A stretch of DNA of 7,453 bases from JBAZOY01 sp041648505. GTDB taxonomy: Bacteria > Desulfobacterota > Syntrophia > Syntrophales > CG2-30-49-12. Shown here one piece after another: positions 1 through 6,012 of this stretch. Every line of letters starts with the position of its first letter. Position 1 is the first letter of the stretch. The notes below the pieces were generated by a model. The model was not told the origin of the DNA, did no database searches, and worked only from the letters and a program-made list of their open reading frames with translations. The stretch spans positions 1 to 7,453 of the forward strand of contig JBAZOY010000094.1 of NCBI GenBank assembly GCA_041648505.1, given 5' to 3'. Position numbers and translations under genes: made by a program.

Positions 1-542
1 TAAACATTGCAGGGCCTGACGATCGAAAAATTATCCAGCCCATATTGAACTTTGTATGCCTTGACCTGCATTTCAGCCATTCTTTTGGCCCAACCCGGGA
101 ACATATCCATCGGCTCACCATCTCTGTTCCCCGACTCTTTAAAGACTTCTGCACTGGAATAGGCTCCGATAGAACTCGTATAAACAACCTTTTTCACCTT
201 GTTTATCCTGCAGGCTTCCAGAACATTTGTATTGAACATCAGCAAAGGGACGAAAAAACTCGCCGGCTTTGACTTTGTAACTTCAATCGACCCTTTGATC
301 CCCGCCACATGAAAGACAAAATCAATGTCTTTTGTCACTTCTTTGCAAAAACTGAACTCCGTTAGATCGCCGAATATATGTTTCGCCTTTTTATTGACCT
401 GAATTTTATCCAAAGATACGATTGCAACTTTTGCGCCCGCATCGCACAAAATATCTACGATTTGCCTCCCAATTAGCCCTGTCCCTCCGGTGACAACCAC
501 ATTTTTTCCGGTAAAACTTGATAATATTGATTTTTCGATCAT
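1..542 (-). CDS. NAD(P)-dependent epimerase/dehydratase, extended SDR (3' part outside window)
   Basis: An open frame runs from the ATG at 542 to the window edge, giving 180 complete residues plus the first two bases of a Tyr codon; the C-terminal substrate domain is off-window. The N-terminus has the Rossmann dinucleotide motif TGGTGLIG (residues 18-25). A GIKGS block follows at 81-85, the SDR serine region YTSSIGAY at 121-128, and the segment ends with RPCNV(Y), the usual RPxNVYG element. Family knowledge: extended SDRs epimerise, dehydrate or reduce nucleotide sugars in the cytoplasm. Oddity: the YxxxK catalytic pair reads P149-G-W-A-K153, so the tyrosine is proline while the lysine is kept. 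It is paralogous to the SDR at 4024-5061, sharing GIKGS, PGxAKRM and RPxNVY. The start is supported by GAGGG 7 nt upstream, which overlaps the stop of the preceding methyltransferase gene. The exact reaction is unknown; a non-catalytic or altered-mechanism SDR is possible. Confidence 0.9.
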   Translation of the reverse strand, partial: MIEKSILSSFTGKNVVVTGGTGLIGRQIVDILCDAGAKVAIVSLDKIQVNKKAKHIFGDLTEFSFCKEVTKDIDFVFHVAGIKGSIEVTKSKPASFFVPLLMFNTNVLEACRINKVKKVVYTSSIGAYSSAEVFKESGNRDGEPMDMFPGWAKRMAEMQVKAYKVQYGLDNFSIVRPCNV

Positions 543-549
543 AATTCGT

Positions 550-554
550 CCCTC
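550..554 (-). promoter_or_regulatory. Shine-Dalgarno for the downstream SDR, overlapping the upstream stop
   Basis: The mRNA-sense sequence GAGGG lies 7 nt before the ATG at 542. Its first two bases are shared with the TGA stop of the methyltransferase gene (553-555). Stop and ribosome binding site therefore overlap, which suggests translational coupling of the two genes. Confidence 0.65.
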
Positions 555-1311
555 ACTCAACGACCAAATACGACACCCTAGACGTTATAGGGGGCCTTTT
601 GATCGAATATTTATCAAGCCCAAAGACCTCTCTTAGAGCGATGGTTTCACCCGGAGAATCAGGATCATTTAACTCATCAAATCCAATTATGCTCCCTTTG
701 GTAAGATGCGGCTTTATTGCTTCAAGACATTTTTTAGTTGGCTCATAAAGATCAAAATCAAAATATGCAAGCGCAACAATTGTCTGCGGATGTTTTTCTA
801 GGAATGTAACGATATTCTTGCAGGCATCCCCAGCGACGGTCTCATTCTTCTTAATATGACCCAAGGGGCCATCCGCTTCATTTAGGCTCAAAAGATTATC
901 AAGATATGCCTGGTATTTATCAGTTAAAGCAAGGTTGCCCTGTTTCATCATATCTGATTTTCCGTCCTTATCTGATAAAGATGGAAAACCTTCGAAAGTA
1001 TCAAAAGCAACTATCTTCCTGTGCCTATTAAACGGCTCATAAATGCCTCTTAAGGAAGAAAACAACGCCATATTCTGCCCCCACCTTGTTCCAAACTCAA
1101 GAACAATCCCCTGGACATCAACAATTTTTCTGTAGATCATATCCATAAACAGGATCCTGGACAGAGACTTTGAGTTAAGAAATAGGCCTAAATTGGAAAG
1201 GAGTTGGTCCTCGGGTATCGGACAATTCTTAAAGCTCTCCAAAAGTGACCTTCTTAGTCCCTTCTCCTTGTCACTCTCGTACGTTTTTATTCCGACTGTT
1301 TCATTTGTCAT
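553..1311 (-). CDS. TylF/macrocin-type SAM-dependent O-methyltransferase
   Basis: This 252-residue protein matches the TylF/MycF/NovP family of sugar O-methyltransferases, which transfer a methyl from SAM to a sugar hydroxyl and usually need a divalent metal. Visible signatures are the SAM-binding motif I LEFGTRWGQN (71-80), FDTFEGFP at 103-110 (a family hallmark), the acidic segment YFDFDLYEPT (183-192) with D185 and D187, and GFDELN (210-215) with D212-E213 where relatives often have two Asp. The length is normal for the family. The start is secure: a strong AGAGGAGG lies just upstream. A 26-nt gap separates it from the AKR upstream, and the SDR downstream begins 10 nt after its stop. In context it probably methylates a sugar or glycan hydroxyl made by this cluster. 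From memory, relatives in sugar clusters are sometimes labelled carnitine CoA-transferase; nothing in the sequence supports that name. The acceptor and methylated position are unknown. Confidence 0.88.
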   Translation of the reverse strand: MTNETVGIKTYESDKEKGLRRSLLESFKNCPIPEDQLLSNLGLFLNSKSLSRILFMDMIYRKIVDVQGIVLEFGTRWGQNMALFSSLRGIYEPFNRHRKIVAFDTFEGFPSLSDKDGKSDMMKQGNLALTDKYQAYLDNLLSLNEADGPLGHIKKNETVAGDACKNIVTFLEKHPQTIVALAYFDFDLYEPTKKCLEAIKPHLTKGSIIGFDELNDPDSPGETIALREVFGLDKYSIKRPPITSRVSYLVVE

Positions 1312-1315
1312 TTTT

Positions 1316-1325
1316 ATCCTCCTCT
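1316..1325 (-). promoter_or_regulatory. Strong Shine-Dalgarno for the TylF-type methyltransferase
   Basis: The mRNA-sense sequence AGAGGAGGAT places GGAGG 6 nt before the ATG at 1311. This is the best ribosome binding site in the window and fixes that start. It sits in the largest gap of the cluster (1312-1337), which shows no hairpin or promoter-like boxes. Confidence 0.8.
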
Positions 1326-1337
1326 AAAATAGTTTTC

Positions 1338-2471
1338 TTAATGATTATCTCTCACGTAGACAGGTATCATTTTCTTTCCCTCAAAAGCAATAGCCCAGGC
1401 CCAGTAGCGGATCCTCCCTTCAACAAGATCATAATCAAATCTGCCTGAGACATCCTTTGTTTTAATGACCCTTACCGGCTTGAGAAATTCACCATCGGAA
1501 AGGTCTTTCGCAAGGTCGTAAGGACTCGGCACAAAATTCAACTTGTTCTGTTTAGCTTCATCGATCGTTTCATATGCCTTCCTGTCGCCCTGCGAATCCT
1601 GAGAGACACGTATCCTATCAACCGGGACCAATTTAGGTTCCGATGTAAATACCTGACTTAAGGAATCAAAATCTTCCTGCGAAATCTCAAAATCAACCGC
1701 GGACGAATTCTCACGCAAGTGATCAGGATTTGTAGCTTTAGGGATCACTACCACCGCCGGATGCATCACCAGCCAGTTCAAGGATATCTGCGCGGTAGTT
1801 TTGCCATATTTTTCAGCAAGCCTGCGTAATTCGACCATCTTTTTATCATCACCCGCGATCTTGCCGTTATTAAGCGGGCTATAAGCTATCAATGTGATAA
1901 GTTTTTTTTCACAATAAGGCATGATACTCTTTTCTGCTGAACGGTCGAAAAGATTATATTCTGATTGCAGAGAGGATATAACGCTATTATTTAGAGATTT
2001 TCCCGCTTTTTCGGTCTGGCTTAAGGAGCAATTACTTATCCCGATATGTTTTATTTTACCGTCAGTTATCAACCGTTCCATCGCCCGCATTGTTTCTTCA
2101 ATCGGGATATTTGGATTTGGCCAGTGCACCTGGAACAAATCAATATGATCAGTTTTTAGCCTTCGCAGACTGGCTTCTGCTGACTTTTGCAACCCGTCGC
2201 AAGACAAATGATCAGGGGAGACTTTTGTAGCAATAAAGACTTTATCTCTGAGCCCACTGATCGCGCTTCCAACTATTTCCTCAGAATGCCCTTCCCCATA
2301 CACCTCCGCTGTGTCAATAAATGTCATGCCCAGTTCGATCCCCATTCTGAGAGTATCTATCTGCTTCTTATCTTCAACTGAATCTTTTGACAGATATCCG
2401 CCGATACCCATGCAACCTTGGCCAACAGCAGCTATTTTTGTTTTACTATTACCTAATAATTTATATTTCAT
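1338..2471 (-). CDS. Aldo/keto reductase fused to a C-terminal ParB/sulfiredoxin-like domain
   Basis: The protein has 377 residues from the ATG at 2471. Residues 1 to about 280 form an NADPH-dependent aldo/keto reductase barrel with the complete tetrad: D53 and Y58 in FIDTAEVYG, K83 in IATKV, and H116 in FQVHWPN. AKRs in deoxysugar pathways reduce keto groups of sugar intermediates in the cytosol. Residues about 284-375 are extra to the fold. They read like a ParB/Srx-type domain: VPSP at 314-317, FLKPVRVI at 329-336, then DLVEGRIRYWAWAIA at 348-362 (compare the ParB GxRRxxA box), ending IPVYVRD. An earlier in-frame ATG at 2519 would overlap the upstream gene by 38 nt; 2471 is preferred because MKYKLLGNS is the standard AKR N-terminus and lies 10 nt after the upstream stop. 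No clear Shine-Dalgarno precedes it, so translation may be coupled to the upstream paralogue, with which it aligns without gaps for the first 120 residues. The substrate and the role of the extra domain are unknown. Confidence 0.88.
   Translation of the reverse strand: MKYKLLGNSKTKIAAVGQGCMGIGGYLSKDSVEDKKQIDTLRMGIELGMTFIDTAEVYGEGHSEEIVGSAISGLRDKVFIATKVSPDHLSCDGLQKSAEASLRRLKTDHIDLFQVHWPNPNIPIEETMRAMERLITDGKIKHIGISNCSLSQTEKAGKSLNNSVISSLQSEYNLFDRSAEKSIMPYCEKKLITLIAYSPLNNGKIAGDDKKMVELRRLAEKYGKTTAQISLNWLVMHPAVVVIPKATNPDHLRENSSAVDFEISQEDFDSLSQVFTSEPKLVPVDRIRVSQDSQGDRKAYETIDEAKQNKLNFVPSPYDLAKDLSDGEFLKPVRVIKTKDVSGRFDYDLVEGRIRYWAWAIAFEGKKMIPVYVRDNH
1347..1622 (-). other. ParB/Srx-like C-terminal domain of the AKR
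   Basis: These residues (about 284-375 of the AKR) carry the layout of the ParB N-terminal/sulfiredoxin superfamily: a proline-rich first strand (FVPSPYDLAK), a second strand (LKPVRVIK), a Y/F-D-LVEG strand, then the G-R-x-R helix start (E351-G352-R353-I354-R355-Y356-W357-A358), and a final IPVYVRD strand. Family knowledge: this fold binds nucleotides in ParB (CTP), sulfiredoxin (ATP) and SbnI-type serine kinases (ATP/ADP). A nucleotide-dependent or sugar-sensing job here is inference. The domain call rests on motif pattern only. Confidence 0.6.
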
Positions 2472-2481
2472 AATATTGTCG

Positions 2482-3612
2482 TCATAGAACAAACGCCGGT
2501 ATCGGCCTGTCCCATCCATACGCTATCACCCATGCCCAATATTTTTTTACTTCATCCATAATGTCATAATCATCAATATCATAAGAATATTTGCCGGAAG
2601 TATCTTTGGAAGGTTTCAGTCTTATCGGTTTGATATTCTTATTTTCAGAAACATTCTTTGCCAGATTAACCGGGCTCGGTATTAGATCCAATCTGTTTTC
2701 CATAGCCTCTTCAAGGGTCCCATAGACCGGTTTTTTATCTGAGACAGAAAGATTTATGCTGCTGGTAAGAACTCTTACAACATGCTGTTTTGACAGCCCG
2801 TCAATCACCGAAACATCTTCCTCTCTCAGATCAAAATCAGCGGATAGCGCGTTTTCTTTTGTATGCTCCATGCTTCTTGTTTTTGTCACTACAACAACAG
2901 GCGTGCGCCCTATTAACCACCTCAGAACTATCTGCGAGATGGTTTTATTATATTTATGCGCGATCGCCGAGAGGATTGCTTTTTGCTCGTCGTCATAATG
3001 TACCTTCCCGTGATTTAACGGGCTGTACGCAAGTAGACTTATCCTATTATCAGCGCAATACGGCAAGAAATCATCTTCTACTGATCTGTCAAGGAGATTA
3101 TACTCCAGCTGATTTGAAACTATTTTGTCGCCAAAAAACGATTGCGCGGCCTTAAAGTCTTCAACGCAAAAATTGCTCGCCCCGACAAATCTCGTTTTCC
3201 CCTGCTCGACTATTTTTGACAATGCCTGCATGATCTTGTCGATCGGGACCGAAGGGTTAGGCCAGTGGATCTGATATAGATCGAGATGATCCGTCCTTAA
3301 TCGCTTTAAACTATTCTCCAGAGAAGCTGGTATAGATTCAGAGACATCTTCCTTAGGATTGAATTTGGATGCCAGAAAAATCTTGTCCCTCATTCCATTA
3401 AGTACCTTACCCAGCGTTTCCTCGACAAAACCTCCACCGTACAATTCGGCAGTATCGATAAAATTAATTCCAAGGTCAATACCGTATTTCAAGACATCGA
3501 TGCGCTTACTGACAAGATCCGGATCGAAATTGGCATAATTGCCAATACCAGTCGTGCCCTGCGCAATTGCCGGTATCTTGACCCCTGTGTTTCCAAGAGT
3601 TTTAAATATCAT
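2482..3612 (-). CDS. Aldo/keto reductase with degenerate ParB/Srx-like C-terminal extension
   Basis: This 376-residue AKR starts at the ATG at 3612. It is the tandem paralogue of the downstream AKR, with the tetrad at exactly the same positions: D53 and Y58 (FIDTAELYG), K83 (LASKF), H116 (YQIHWPN). It is therefore a likely active NADPH-dependent reductase of a keto-sugar or related carbonyl. Residues about 285-376 align with the ParB-like tail of its partner (LIPSP at 310-314, IKPIRL at 327-332, KKYWAWVIA at 356-364), but the E-G-R-x-R box reads D353-E-V-K-K357, so the signature Gly and first Arg are lost. Start choice: a TTG at 3633 is possible, but the ATG forms a TAATG overlap with the stop of the 140-residue gene and gives the usual AKR N-terminus (MIFKTLGNTG). 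The 1-nt overlap implies translational coupling. Having two AKRs suggests two ketone reductions, or sub-/neofunctionalised duplicates. Confidence 0.88.
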   Translation of the reverse strand: MIFKTLGNTGVKIPAIAQGTTGIGNYANFDPDLVSKRIDVLKYGIDLGINFIDTAELYGGGFVEETLGKVLNGMRDKIFLASKFNPKEDVSESIPASLENSLKRLRTDHLDLYQIHWPNPSVPIDKIMQALSKIVEQGKTRFVGASNFCVEDFKAAQSFFGDKIVSNQLEYNLLDRSVEDDFLPYCADNRISLLAYSPLNHGKVHYDDEQKAILSAIAHKYNKTISQIVLRWLIGRTPVVVVTKTRSMEHTKENALSADFDLREEDVSVIDGLSKQHVVRVLTSSINLSVSDKKPVYGTLEEAMENRLDLIPSPVNLAKNVSENKNIKPIRLKPSKDTSGKYSYDIDDYDIMDEVKKYWAWVIAYGWDRPIPAFVL

Positions 3613-4034
3613 TAGACAATACTTATCCCCCAACCTTCTAGTCCATCGGTATTGAAATTAGTTCTCTCTGTAGATTTTTCTTTCTCGCCTGTCTCTTCCA
3701 TAAGCAGGTTTTTCATCCTGTTCCTGACACCATTCAATTGATGTGAAAGTTTTAATAATTCCATATATTTTTCCGGATCTTTCTGCATTTGGTCTTTGTT
3801 ATACCAGATATGCACGTTCATCTGCGATACGGCAATTATGATCCTAATTAATCTCGATGACAGCTTTAGCCCTTTTTCTTTTATCACAATATCTATATCA
3901 GAACAGATCTTTCCCATTTCCTGCACAAAACTTTCTTTATGCTCCGAAATCAATACCTCTTTTATCTGGTCAATTGTTAAGCGATCTATTAACTCGGCTA
4001 ACGGCAGCAAGAATTTACGTTCATTATTTACCAT
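3612..4034 (-). CDS. Small helical protein of unknown function
   Basis: I do not recognise this 140-residue protein with certainty. It is predicted to be mostly helical and soluble, with no signal peptide or membrane segment. Two blocks look conserved in character. The first, LPLAELIDRLTIDQIKEV (10-27), resembles the ELIDxLxIxxIK element seen in small proteins of sugar clusters. The second runs from NVHIWYNKDQM (73-83) to HQLNGVRNRMKN (98-109). That N-x-x-IW-x-x-D and LNxxRN spacing is reminiscent of DUF4254-like proteins found next to glycosyltransferases; this is a weak, pattern-only resemblance. The last 25 residues are charged and probably disordered. The start is well supported by AAGGAG 7 nt upstream. 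It overlaps the SDR upstream by 11 nt and the AKR downstream by 1 nt, so it is co-translated with enzymes and may be an accessory or partner subunit rather than a catalyst. No catalytic motif is visible. Confidence 0.8.
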   Translation of the reverse strand: MVNNERKFLLPLAELIDRLTIDQIKEVLISEHKESFVQEMGKICSDIDIVIKEKGLKLSSRLIRIIIAVSQMNVHIWYNKDQMQKDPEKYMELLKLSHQLNGVRNRMKNLLMEETGEKEKSTERTNFNTDGLEGWGISIV

Positions 4035-5061
4035 GGCAATTCTCCTTCTTGTTATTTAAAAATTGTTTATTTTCTATATACCATTGAATTGTCTTCTGCA
4101 TCCCATTCTTTAAATCGGTCATTAGCTTATATCCCAATATCTTCTCTGCCCTTTGCATTGAGAGTATTCTTACGGGATCTCCAGATGGCTTTGTATTATC
4201 CCACTCAACAGCGGGCGCATTTGGTACGCAACTTGAAATAATTTCAACAAGTTCTTTTATGGTTGTTCCCTTTCCGCTACCAAGATTTATTGGATGACAT
4301 GGAGGGGCTTTTTCCATTGCGGCTAGCATCCAATAAGCAACATCTTCGGAATAGATAAAATCTCTTACCGATGAGCCATCGCCCCAAACTTTTAATGGGT
4401 TTTCACCATCAATTATCCGCCTAATTAATGATGGGACCACTTGCGCAGTCGCAGGATCAAAATCATCAAAGGAACCATATACGTTTGAAGGACGAACTAT
4501 TCTAACCGCATCCCAACCATGTTCAAGCAAATATGCCTCACCTTGTATTTCACCCATTCTTTTTGCTATGCCAGGAATACGGTCATTTTGTTTTGGTAGA
4601 CCATTCCACATGCTATCTTCCTCCTTCGGCAAGGATGACTGGGGATAACCGCAAATACTGCTCACAAAAAGATATCGTTTAATGTTATTACGAAATGAAG
4701 CCTCCATGAGATTGGTCTGAAACCATAACATCGGCACAAGATAGCTCGCCACCTTGGTTTCGCCGATGCCGGTCGAACCTTTTATACCCACAAGATTAAA
4801 CACATAATCCTGATTCTGCGTTACTTTCATACAATTATCTAATTTTGTAAGATCACTTTTAAAATATGCAATTTGATCTCCTAAAAGCATTCTTGCATAT
4901 TCCTCAGAGTCGACAGAAACCACCGTAACTTTTGCTCCAAGTTCTATCAGATTTTTTACAAGCGGAACCCCAATAGTTCCCGTACCGCCTGCAACTAATA
5001 CTCGCTTGTTATCGTACATTGTCTTCATTGTCTTCATTGTCTTCATTGTCTTCATTTTCAT
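4024..5061 (-). CDS. NAD(P)-dependent epimerase/reductase, extended SDR resembling GDP-L-fucose synthase
   Basis: This 345-residue extended SDR has the Rossmann motif AGGTGTIG (24-31), FVSSICGY (132-139) and RPSNVYG (190-196). It also has a full C-terminal substrate domain with VWGDGSSVRDFIY (225-237), INLGSG, KPSGDPVR (291-298), LGYK and a final IQWYIEN. The C-terminal pattern resembles GDP-L-fucose synthase (epimerase/reductase of GDP-4-keto-6-deoxymannose). Oddity: at the catalytic YxxxK site it reads P163-G-I-A-K167, with proline for tyrosine, exactly as in its paralogue at 1-542. The N-terminus is also odd: residues 3-14 are four M-K-T repeats encoded by a 9-bp tandem repeat, giving in-frame ATGs at 5061, 5055, 5046, 5037, 5028 and 5019. 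M15 (5019) begins the usual SDR sequence, so the true start is uncertain; only a weak AGAG precedes 5061. It lies 15 nt after the methyltransferase gene and overlaps the 140-residue gene by 11 nt. A nucleotide-sugar substrate is likely; the reaction is uncertain. Confidence 0.88.
   Translation of the reverse strand: MKMKTMKTMKTMKTMYDNKRVLVAGGTGTIGVPLVKNLIELGAKVTVVSVDSEEYARMLLGDQIAYFKSDLTKLDNCMKVTQNQDYVFNLVGIKGSTGIGETKVASYLVPMLWFQTNLMEASFRNNIKRYLFVSSICGYPQSSLPKEEDSMWNGLPKQNDRIPGIAKRMGEIQGEAYLLEHGWDAVRIVRPSNVYGSFDDFDPATAQVVPSLIRRIIDGENPLKVWGDGSSVRDFIYSEDVAYWMLAAMEKAPPCHPINLGSGKGTTIKELVEIISSCVPNAPAVEWDNTKPSGDPVRILSMQRAEKILGYKLMTDLKNGMQKTIQWYIENKQFLNNKKENCHGK
4042..4047 (-). promoter_or_regulatory. 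Shine-Dalgarno for the 140-residue gene
   Basis: The mRNA-sense AAGGAG (within AAGAAGGAG) lies 7 nt before the ATG at 4034, inside the 3' end of the upstream SDR gene. It supports both the reality of the small gene and its start. Confidence 0.75.
5017..5052 (-). repeat. Tandem repeat, four copies of a 9-bp unit, over an SDR start region
   Basis: The plus-strand unit CATTGTCTT occurs four times back to back and exactly (5017-5025, 5026-5034, 5035-5043, 5044-5052), followed by a diverged CATTTTCAT at 5053-5061. On the coding strand each unit reads AAGACAATG, so it encodes K-T-M in frame and supplies a fresh ATG every 9 nt. Because the unit is a multiple of three, copy-number change by slippage would lengthen or shorten the N-terminus and change the number of start codons without a frameshift. 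Confidence 0.95.
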
Positions 5062-5076
5062 ATAGACTAATAATCT

Positions 5077-6012
5077 CTAAACCTTTGGCTTCCAAACGAC
5101 ATATGGATACCCATTGTGATATAGCCCCCCAACAGTTTCCCTGTATTCAATAATATCTATTTTCCCTTGTTTTTCTAATTCATGTAATTTCTCAAAATAA
5201 CCACATAAATAGTTCCGTTTTTCTATATACTTAATTGCAACATAATCGAACAATGAATCGGCATTTAGCATCTCGTAATTAACTTCAATATTAATAATTA
5301 TGGAGGGTTGTTTCTTGATTAAAAAATCCAAAAAGGATTGATAATTAGTCCCAAGCTGTTCCATTGCCCCTATCGTGAAGACTGCGCTATCTTTATCTAC
5401 TTCAATTTTATGATCGGGAGAAAACATATCAAACAGCAATCCTTTCATATTCAAGTTTTGCTTTTTTGACAGTTCGTTGACTATTTTGCATGAGGCCTTC
5501 GACCAATCAAGGCCAAATAATTTCATTTCAGGGAACAAATCGGACACAGCAATAAGATTCAACCCTGTACCACAGCCGAATTCGAATACTTTTGAAACAT
5601 TAGAAAAATATTTAGTAAAAATATAATATCTGAGGACTTTTACGAAATTGGTTTCAAAATTTGCATCAATGGGCAGAATATAGCCCCCCCTGAATCTGAC
5701 CACTTCCTTTTTTCTTACAAATTTCGGTATCAATTCTTCCAGTTTAAATTTATTCTGAACAAAATTATCCAGATTTTCAGTCCATCCCTTTTCCCAGTCT
5801 TTCTTTCTGTGCGGACCGCACACTTTCAATGAATCCGAAAGAAGTATTCTAAATACCCTTAAGAAAACTTCTTCCCTTTCTTTGCCGGTTAATATTACAT
5901 ACCTGAAATCGGAATCCTTTATGATCTTTTTGCAAATATTCGGTATCCCCGCAGCAGTTGTACCGAATATATCGGCAAAATCATTGATGCTTAAATTATG
6001 ATGCTTAACCAT
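5077..6012 (-). CDS. Class I SAM-dependent methyltransferase with unassigned N-terminal region
   Basis: This protein has 311 residues. The second half is a class I SAM methyltransferase: motif I VFEFGCGTGLN at 142-152, a likely acidic motif II in LFGLDWS, and AVFTIGAMEQLG as the post-II region. The first 140 residues are not a domain I can name. They contain KKDWEKGWTENL (70-81) and RFRGGYILP (106-114), followed by a run leading into motif I, and probably bind the substrate. Family knowledge allows O-, N- or C-methylation; the Cys and aromatic residues seen do not decide which. The start at 6012 is supported by AAGGGAGAG upstream and overlaps the radical SAM gene by 8 nt, so the two are probably translated together and may modify the same substrate. 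It looks more AT-rich than the flanking genes by eye. It contains two G-runs (G7 and G6), noted separately. The methyl acceptor is unknown; a sugar intermediate is inferred from context. Confidence 0.83.
   Translation of the reverse strand: MVKHHNLSINDFADIFGTTAAGIPNICKKIIKDSDFRYVILTGKEREEVFLRVFRILLSDSLKVCGPHRKKDWEKGWTENLDNFVQNKFKLEELIPKFVRKKEVVRFRGGYILPIDANFETNFVKVLRYYIFTKYFSNVSKVFEFGCGTGLNLIAVSDLFPEMKLFGLDWSKASCKIVNELSKKQNLNMKGLLFDMFSPDHKIEVDKDSAVFTIGAMEQLGTNYQSFLDFLIKKQPSIIINIEVNYEMLNADSLFDYVAIKYIEKRNYLCGYFEKLHELEKQGKIDIIEYRETVGGLYHNGYPYVVWKPKV

Noticed and set aside
553..1311. Carnitine CoA-transferase as the product name
   Set aside because: CoA-transferases of that class are much longer and lack the SAM motif. 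EFGTRWGQN and FDTFEGFP point to a TylF-type methyltransferase.
1312..1337. Possible internal promoter or terminator in the largest gap
   Set aside because: Only 26 nt long, it is mostly occupied by a strong ribosome binding site; no hairpin with a T-run and no -35/-10 pair is visible.
1347..1622. A true chromosome-partitioning ParB gene or parS-related locus
   Set aside because: The domain is fused in frame to an AKR, lacks the helix-turn-helix part of ParB, and no ParA or partition site is present. Only the fold resemblance is claimed.
2472..2519. Longer start for the downstream AKR (ATG at 2519)
   Set aside because: It would add 16 residues unlike any AKR N-terminus and overlap the upstream gene by 38 nt. 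The ATG at 2471 gives the standard MKYKLLGNS start.
3613..3633. TTG start for the upstream AKR
   Set aside because: It would add seven residues not expected in the family. The ATG at 3612 forms a TAATG overlap and the normal N-terminus.
5017..5061. CRISPR-like or mobile-element repeat
   Set aside because: The units are 9 bp and contiguous with no spacers, and lie in frame within a coding start region. This is a simple tandem repeat.
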